From: Campylobacterales bacterium
GTDB lineage: Bacteria; Campylobacterota; Campylobacteria; Campylobacterales; Sulfurospirillaceae
Direction of reading: 5' to 3'
Assembly: GCA_024280575.1 (NCBI GenBank)
Contig: JAJRPV010000018.1
Location: forward strand, 1 to 64,000
Length of the DNA stretch: 64,000 nt
Shown: piece after piece, positions 58,924-64,000 of the stretch
Layout: each line of letters starts with the position of its first letter
Position numbering within the stretch: position 1 is the stretch's first letter
Notes under the pieces: model-generated
Databases searched by the model: none
What the model saw: the letters and a program-made list of their open reading frames with translations, nothing else
Told to the model about the DNA's origin: nothing
Made by a program: the position numbers and the translations under genes

Positions 58924-59718
58924 ATGAAAATATCCAAAAGTGATTTGATTTTGGAATCAATCATAAAAGAGTATTTAAAGTCAAAATCACCGATAGGCTC
59001 TAGCGATCTTCAGGAGAAAATGATGCTAGATATCTCGCCCTCTACAATAAGAATATATTTTAAAAGGCTTTCTGAAGAAGGCTCTCTTGTGCAATTACAT
59101 GTAAGTAGCGGTAGGATTCCTACTGAGATGGCATTGAGAAACTATTGGATTAAAAAAATAGAACCTCATAAGCCGATTGTGATTAATGATATAGATAAAA
59201 TACAAAATTCTATAAGAAATTATGGCTTATATTGTGTGCTGAAAAAAAATAAAAATTCTAGTCTTAGTGAGATTATGAGAGTAGGAGAGCGTTTTTTAAT
59301 TTTAGTATTTGATGATGAAGAATTTGTTATAAAGTATCATGCAAAAGTTGAGATATTTTTGAATAATTTTATTGGTTGTAGTATGATTGAGCTAAGAAAG
59401 ATTGCTTCTTCTGTAGGATTGTATGAGCTATACAGTAAAATAAATAAGGTTCTTTTGCAAAATGCTTTATTTAAAGAGGGTATAAATGAATTATATGATA
59501 TAGCTCAGGAATATGATGATGAAGACTTTATAAATAAAGTAGTAGAACCAAGTTTTTTGGATTCATTGAATGTAGGGATATATTTTGATGACTTTGTTCC
59601 GAAAGGATGTATGGCTGTTAAACAAAATGCATTAGTTGATGAAGAAGCTTTGCAGATATTTTGTCTAGGAAGACTTGATAGTGACTTTGAAAGTTTATTA
59701 AATAATAGAAGGGAGTAA
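58924..59718 (+). CDS. hrcA: Heat-inducible transcription repressor HrcA
   Basis: The 264-aa protein has an N-terminal winged helix: SDLILESIIKEYLKSKSPIGSSDLQEKM, the recognition region DISPSTIRIYFKRLSEEGSL and HVSSGRIPTE. The middle is the shorter GAF-like domain found in Campylobacterota HrcA, where other bacteria have about 340 aa in all. HrcA represses its operon at CIRCE and needs chaperones (GroE in other bacteria) for activity. It lies 92 nt after the promoter and 2 nt before grpE. The ribosome site is GGGGAGTGAAAG. Confidence 0.92.
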   Translation: MKISKSDLILESIIKEYLKSKSPIGSSDLQEKMMLDISPSTIRIYFKRLSEEGSLVQLHVSSGRIPTEMALRNYWIKKIEPHKPIVINDIDKIQNSIRNYGLYCVLKKNKNSSLSEIMRVGERFLILVFDDEEFVIKYHAKVEIFLNNFIGCSMIELRKIASSVGLYELYSKINKVLLQNALFKEGINELYDIAQEYDDEDFINKVVEPSFLDSLNVGIYFDDFVPKGCMAVKQNALVDEEALQIFCLGRLDSDFESLLNNRRE

Positions 59719-59720
59719 AC

Positions 59721-60263
59721 ATGGATAAAGAAAATGAGAATAATTTACTAGATAATGAAAGAGAGATGGAATTAGGTGAAGAGAATAACGGTGAAAATAT
59801 TGACGAAATTCAATTATTAAATGAAAAACTAAAGGAGTGTGAAGACAAATATTTAAGAACTCATGCAGATTTTGAAAATATAAAAAAGAGAATGGAAAAA
59901 GAAAAATTTACGGCAATCAGTTATGCCCATGAGCAATTTGCAAGAGATTTGTTGCCTATAATTGATGCACTAGAAATAGCTTCTAATACTTGTGATAAAG
60001 AGGAGTGCGATGTAGATGAGAATCTTTTGGACAAGGTTAAAGAAGGAATCAATTTAACCATAGAGCAATTTAAGAAAGCATTTGAGAAACATGGAATTGA
60101 ACTAGTTGATATCAAAGAAGGTTTTAATCCCAATTTTCATGAAGCCGTAATGCAACTAGATAGTGAAGATAAAAATTCAGGCGAAATATTAGAAGTATTT
60201 CAAAAAGGATATAAAATAAAAGACAGAGTGCTAAGACCAGCGATGGTAAGCATAGTCAAATAA
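59721..60263 (+). CDS. grpE: Nucleotide exchange factor GrpE
   Basis: The 180-aa protein has an acidic N-terminal helix (coiled-coil dimer stalk), then EDKYLRTHADFENIKKRMEKEK and FARDLLPIIDALEIA. The C-terminal beta domain ends GFNPNFHEAVMQLDSEDK...KDRVLRPAMVSIVK. GrpE releases ADP from DnaK. It is the second gene of the heat-shock operon; the 188-nt gap to dnaK contains a tandem repeat. Confidence 0.95.
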   Translation: MDKENENNLLDNEREMELGEENNGENIDEIQLLNEKLKECEDKYLRTHADFENIKKRMEKEKFTAISYAHEQFARDLLPIIDALEIASNTCDKEECDVDENLLDKVKEGINLTIEQFKKAFEKHGIELVDIKEGFNPNFHEAVMQLDSEDKNSGEILEVFQKGYKIKDRVLRPAMVSIVK

Positions 60264-60264
60264 G

Positions 60265-60425
60265 CAGTAAACATGTGCGACCGCAAGGTTGTGCTTCAGT
60301 AGAGCGTGAATTGGTTAGGGGCTTTGCCCTTAACCAAGATAACAGTAAAGTTACGACCGCAAGGTTGTGCTTCAGTAGAGCGTGAATTGGTTAGGGGCTT
60401 TGCTCCTAGCCAAGATGACAGTAAA
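60265..60425 (+). repeat. Two tandem units of about 78 bp between grpE and dnaK, each with a hairpin
   Basis: Unit 1 starts at CAGTAAA 60265 and unit 2 at 60343, with a third CAGTAAA at 60419. A 50-nt block from CGACCGCAAGG to GGGGCTTTGC is identical in both. The right part of each unit forms a stem: GGTTAGGGGC with GCCCTTAACC in unit 1, and with GCTCCTAGCC in unit 2. Differences fall on G-U-compatible positions, so pairing is kept. This repeat lies in the grpE-dnaK mRNA and could act in processing or attenuation. Confidence 0.8.
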
Positions 60426-60451
60426 ATAAAAAACAATATAAAGGATAAAAA

Positions 60452-62326
60452 ATGGGAAAAGTTATAGGAATTGACTTAGGAACAACAAACTCTTGTGTTG
60501 CAGTTTTTGAACACGGAGACAGTAAAGTTATACCAAATAAAGAAGGTAAAAATACAACTCCTTCAATAGTGGCTTATACTGACAAGAGTGAAGTGTTGGT
60601 TGGAGATACTGCAAAAAGACAAGCAGTTACAAATCCAAAAAGAACTATATATTCTATAAAAAGAATTATGGGTTTAATGTGCGACGAAGATAAGGCAAAA
60701 CAAGCAAAAGAGAGATTGCCTTATGAAGTAGTTGATAGAAATGGTGCATGTGCCATTGAAATAGATGGTAAAGTTTATACACCACAAGAAATAAGTGCAA
60801 AAGTTTTGATGAAATTAAAAGAAGATGCAGAAGCATTTCTAGGCGAGGAAGTAACTGATGCAGTTATCACAGTACCGGCATATTTTAATGATTCACAAAG
60901 AAAAGCAACAAAAGAAGCCGGAGTAATCGCCGGATTAAATGTCTTGAGAATTATTAATGAGCCAACAAGCGCAGCTCTCGCATATGGTTTAGAGAAAAAG
61001 CATGCAGAAAAAATCGTTGTTTATGATTTAGGTGGTGGAACATTCGATGTTACTGTTCTAGAGACCGGGGATAGCGTAGTTGAAGTACTTTCAACAGGAG
61101 GAGACGCTTTCTTGGGTGGTGATGATTTTGACAATAGATTGATTGATTATCTTACTGCTGAATTCAAAAAAGATACAGGAGTCGATCTAAAAAATGATGT
61201 TATGGCACTTCAAAGATTAAAAGAAGCGGCTGAAAATGCAAAAAAAGAGTTGTCAAGTTCAACTGAGACAGAAGTAAACCTTCCTTTTATCACAGCAGAT
61301 GCAAGCGGACCTAAGCATTTGGTTAAAAAAATTACAAGAGCAAAATTTGAATCTTTAATAGAAGATTTGATTGAAAAAACTATTACAAAAATCAAAGAAG
61401 TCGTAAAAGATTCAGATTTAGATAAAAATGAAATTAAAGAAATTGTAATGGTTGGTGGTAGTACAAGAGTTCCTCTAGTTCAGGAAAAAGTAAAAGCATT
61501 TTTTGGCAAAGACTTAAATAAATCTGTAAATCCTGACGAAGTAGTGGCTATTGGTGCTGCTATTCAAGGTGCTGTTATAAAAGGTGATGTAAAAGATGTT
61601 CTTTTGCTAGATGTTACACCTCTTAGTTTAGGTATAGAAACTCTCGGCGGTGTTACAACTAAATTGATTGAAAAAGGTACAACTATACCGGTTAAAAAGA
61701 CTCAAATTTTCTCAACAGCAGAAGATAATCAATCAGCTGTTACTATACATGCACTGCAAGGCGAGAGAGAATTTGCAAAAGATAACAAATCTTTAGGTCA
61801 ATTTAATTTGGAAAGTATTTCACCGGCTCCTAGAGGTGTTCCGCAAATCGAAGTTGCTTTTGATATAGATGCCAATGGTATATTGACCGTTAGTGCCACA
61901 GATAAAGCGACTGGTAAACAACAAGAAATCAAGATAACCGGTTCAAGCGGGCTTGATGAAAAAGAGATAGAAAAAATGGTTAAAGATGCTGAGCTACATA
62001 AAGAAGATGATGAAAAAAGAAAGCAAACAGTTGAAGCTAGAAATCAAGCTGATGCTCTTGCTCATCAAACAGAAAAATCTTTAGCTGATATGGGTGATAA
62101 AGTAGATGCAGGTGAAAAAGCTAAAATAGAAGATGCTCTAAAAGAGTTGAAAGATGTTTTAGCAAATGATTCTGCCACCAAAGATCAAATAGATGAAAAA
62201 GTTAAGGCTTTGACAGAAGTAAGTCATAAATTGGCTGAAGCTATGTATAAAAAAGATGAAGCCTCGGGACAGCCTAAAAAAGAAGAAAAAGTAGATGATG
62301 AAATTATCGACGCAGAAGTAGAATAA
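60452..62326 (+). CDS. dnaK: Molecular chaperone DnaK
   Basis: The 624-aa Hsp70 starts [20 protein letters not shown]. Phosphate-loop signatures include [15 protein letters not shown] (about residues 190-204) and [11 protein letters not shown]. The substrate-binding domain begins near 385 with [16 protein letters not shown], and the lid ends in [17 protein letters not shown]-driven substrate folding is assisted by GrpE (just upstream) and DnaJ, which is not in the window. AAAGGATAAAAA precedes the ATG. It is the last gene of the operon, followed by a strong terminator. Confidence 0.98.
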   Translation: MGKVIGIDLGTTNSCVAVFEHGDSKVIPNKEGKNTTPSIVAYTDKSEVLVGDTAKRQAVTNPKRTIYSIKRIMGLMCDEDKAKQAKERLPYEVVDRNGACAIEIDGKVYTPQEISAKVLMKLKEDAEAFLGEEVTDAVITVPAYFNDSQRKATKEAGVIAGLNVLRIINEPTSAALAYGLEKKHAEKIVVYDLGGGTFDVTVLETGDSVVEVLSTGGDAFLGGDDFDNRLIDYLTAEFKKDTGVDLKNDVMALQRLKEAAENAKKELSSSTETEVNLPFITADASGPKHLVKKITRAKFESLIEDLIEKTITKIKEVVKDSDLDKNEIKEIVMVGGSTRVPLVQEKVKAFFGKDLNKSVNPDEVVAIGAAIQGAVIKGDVKDVLLLDVTPLSLGIETLGGVTTKLIEKGTTIPVKKTQIFSTAEDNQSAVTIHALQGEREFAKDNKSLGQFNLESISPAPRGVPQIEVAFDIDANGILTVSATDKATGKQQEIKITGSSGLDEKEIEKMVKDAELHKEDDEKRKQTVEARNQADALAHQTEKSLADMGDKVDAGEKAKIEDALKELKDVLANDSATKDQIDEKVKALTEVSHKLAEAMYKKDEASGQPKKEEKVDDEIIDAEVE

Positions 62327-62333
62327 GATTTTG

Positions 62334-62370
62334 TTGGAGGCTGGTTTTAGTGCTAGCCTCCAATGTTTTT
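62334..62370 (+). terminator. Rho-independent terminator of the hrcA-grpE-dnaK operon
   Basis: TTGGAGGCT and AGCCTCCAA form a 9-bp stem with a 12-nt loop starting 8 nt after the dnaK stop codon, followed by TGTTTTT. This is the textbook form, well placed at the operon end. Confidence 0.85.
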
Positions 62371-62423
62371 AAAGTATTTACTTACTTTTGATAAAATTAA
62401 AAAAATTATCAAAAGGTACAAGT

Positions 62424-64000
62424 ATGAAAAACTTGCTATTTAATAAAACAATGGGGATAATATTTCTATTATTCTTTTTAAATATATCTTCGTATGCAGC
62501 ATTTCCAAAACAAAATATACTATCTCCTCAGGAAGCTTTTAAAGTAAGTTCAAAACAAACAAACAAAGGAGTAAATATAACTATAAAACTTGGCGATAAG
62601 ATGTATGCCTATGATAATAAGCTACATGTAGAGCTTATTTCTCCAGTTAAGATTTTGCTAGATAAAGAAACAATTCGTCCAAAACCAGTACTTTTTCATA
62701 AGTTTATTGTGCATAGAAAAGATATAAATATTCTGATTCCAAAAAATGTTATCAAAAAATATGTAAAAAATGGGAAATACAAAATTAAAGTTTCTTACCA
62801 AGGATGCTCTGAAGTGGGACTTTGTTATCAGCCTATGAGTAATACTTATGAATATACCTCCTCAAATAATATTTCTAAAACTAATCAAATTAAAACACCA
62901 ATTGTCAATGCGTCAGAAGAAGATAGAATTGCAAATAGTATTAAAAACAGTAGTTTTTTGATTGTTTTACTTACTTTTTTTGGCTTTGGCTTGCTGCTTT
63001 CATTGACACCTTGTGTTTTTCCAATGATACCAATATTATCCTCGATTATAGTGTCCCAATCAGATGAAAATATGAATACAAAAAAAGCATTCTTTTTGTC
63101 TCTCGTATATGTATTAGCCATGTCTTTAGCTTATACAATAGCAGGTGTTTTGGCAGGTTTATTTGGTGCAAATATTCAAGTTGCATTGCAAGATCCTTGG
63201 GTAATATCAATATTCAGTTTTATTTTTGTGCTTTTAGCTTTTTCTATGTTTGGGTTTTATGAAATACAAATGCCAAGTTTTATCCAATCGAAATTATCCA
63301 AAAAAAATGATAATGCAAAAAAAAGCGGAATACTTGGAGTTGCCGTTATGGGATTTCTATCTGCTTTGATAGTAGGACCTTGTGTTGCTGCACCACTTGC
63401 CGGAGCTTTAGTTTACATAGGTCAAAGCGGTGATGCCCTCTTGGGTGGATCTGCTCTGTTTGTCATGAGTTTAGGTATGGGTGTACCATTGTTGATCATA
63501 GGGGCAGGTGCTGGAAGATTTATGCCTAGACCTGGATCTTGGATGAACAATATAAAGGCAGTTTTCGGTGTTTTGATGTTGGCGGTTGCAATATATATGC
63601 TTTCTCGAATCTTGGATGCACAAGTTACAATGTATTTATGGATGGCATTGCTACTCATAACCTCAATATATATGGGTGCACTTGAACCATTAGGTAAAGA
63701 TGTGGGCGGTTGGTTTAAATTTTTCAAAGGTTTAGGACTAATTGTTTTTATTTATGCTATATTTCTTTTTATAGGAGCTGCAAGGGGTAATACAAATCCG
63801 TTGAACCCTTTAGAGAGAAAAAGTAATCAAATAAAAACCAATAGTGTTAAAGTGGAGCAAAATAGTTTTAAAAGAGTTAAGACTTTAGAAGAATTAAATA
63901 AAATTGTAATTGAGTCAAAAAAACCGGTTATGATTGATTTTCGTGCTGATTGGTGCATAAGTTGTAAAGAATTAGAGGAAAATACATTTAGAAATTCTTC
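62424..64000 (+). CDS. dsbD: Thiol:disulfide interchange protein DsbD, 3' end outside window
   Basis: ATG 62424 has AAAAGG 7 nt upstream. About 525 residues are visible. A signal peptide (IIFLLFFLNISSYA) is followed by the periplasmic alpha domain with GCSEVGLC (Cys near 129 and 135). The membrane domain has TPCVFP near 195 and GPCVAAP near 319, the two buried cysteines. The C-terminal thioredoxin-like gamma domain starts with DFRADWCISC, cut just after its motif. DsbD carries reducing power from cytoplasmic thioredoxin to periplasmic thiol proteins, for example in cytochrome c maturation. The gene is intact as far as it can be seen. Confidence 0.95.
   Translation, partial: MKNLLFNKTMGIIFLLFFLNISSYAAFPKQNILSPQEAFKVSSKQTNKGVNITIKLGDKMYAYDNKLHVELISPVKILLDKETIRPKPVLFHKFIVHRKDINILIPKNVIKKYVKNGKYKIKVSYQGCSEVGLCYQPMSNTYEYTSSNNISKTNQIKTPIVNASEEDRIANSIKNSSFLIVLLTFFGFGLLLSLTPCVFPMIPILSSIIVSQSDENMNTKKAFFLSLVYVLAMSLAYTIAGVLAGLFGANIQVALQDPWVISIFSFIFVLLAFSMFGFYEIQMPSFIQSKLSKKNDNAKKSGILGVAVMGFLSALIVGPCVAAPLAGALVYIGQSGDALLGGSALFVMSLGMGVPLLIIGAGAGRFMPRPGSWMNNIKAVFGVLMLAVAIYMLSRILDAQVTMYLWMALLLITSIYMGALEPLGKDVGGWFKFFKGLGLIVFIYAIFLFIGAARGNTNPLNPLERKSNQIKTNSVKVEQNSFKRVKTLEELNKIVIESKKPVMIDFRADWCISCKELEENTFRNS

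Overview
The window is AT-rich chromosomal DNA (about one third G+C by eye), very gene-dense, with many 1-4 nt gene overlaps. Several markers point to a Campylobacterota (Epsilonproteobacteria) chromosome, probably a free-living Sulfurimonas-like or Arcobacter-like member. They are the futalosine-pathway gene mqnC, the DnaA-binding regulator HobA, a short HrcA, a PAS/MCP energy-taxis pair, HQWRQPL-type histidine kinases, and gene neighbourhoods known from Campylobacter (fliW-bamD-lon, rpsF-ssb-rpsR, ilvC-deacetylase-dprA-ruvX, lysC-hobA-holB-folP-ligA-tlyA-ribF, flhA-rrf2-rpsO, hrcA-grpE-dnaK). No rRNA, tRNA, CRISPR, IS element or prophage was seen.

Layout. 0-2.1 kb is accessory: the 5' part of a LutA-like iron-sulfur protein, a perfect 29-bp-arm palindrome, a LysE-type exporter with a possible 30-aa membrane peptide, and a PIN toxin/ribbon-helix-helix antitoxin pair whose antitoxin is frameshifted. 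2.1-8.6 kb: mqnC, an M16-like protein without zinc ligands, recG, a PAS protein, a soluble CZB chemoreceptor and long-form HPF. 8.7-22.7 kb is the most striking part: one operon of four genes, each overlapping the next by 1 nt, encoding a roughly 4017-aa secreted DUF11/LamG protein followed by PilV-, PilW- and PilX-like minor pilins. 22.9-31.6 kb: fliW, bamD, lon (interrupted by a stop codon), rpsR-ssb-rpsF, holA, rnr and an HDOD gene. 31.8-36.3 kb: a response regulator/diguanylate cyclase, a hybrid-input histidine kinase and ilvC. 36.4-53.6 kb: housekeeping genes (divergent polysaccharide deacetylase, dprA, ruvX, queA, tatCB, an FrdA-like flavoprotein, hemH, hemW, rppH, lysC, hobA, holB, folP, a TSUP transporter, ligA, tlyA, ribF, cmoA). 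53.6-58.0 kb: an acidic hypothetical, a DHH phosphoesterase, flhA, rrf2, rpsO. 58.1-62.4 kb: a small HTH pair and the hrcA-grpE-dnaK heat-shock operon with a sigma70 promoter, a degenerate CIRCE and an extra inverted repeat. The window ends inside dsbD.

How the genes work together. The minor-pilin operon looks like a tip-adhesin/priming complex for a type IV or MSHA-type pilus, analogous in content to pilVWX-pilY1 or mshOPQ. The pilus motor is not in the window. HobA, HolA, HolB, LigA, RecG, SSB and RuvX are replication and repair functions scattered in housekeeping operons. TatB/TatC, BamD and DsbD serve envelope protein export and folding.

Integrity. Four genes (antitoxin, deacetylase N-terminus, hemW, DHH phosphoesterase) are each exactly one A short in a run of A residues, and lon carries one in-frame TAA where Glu is expected. 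This is either a sequence-quality signature or real slippage/decay, and should be settled before calling any of them pseudogenes. The palindrome TACATGTA also occurs about 15 times, mostly inside genes, which is more than base composition suggests.
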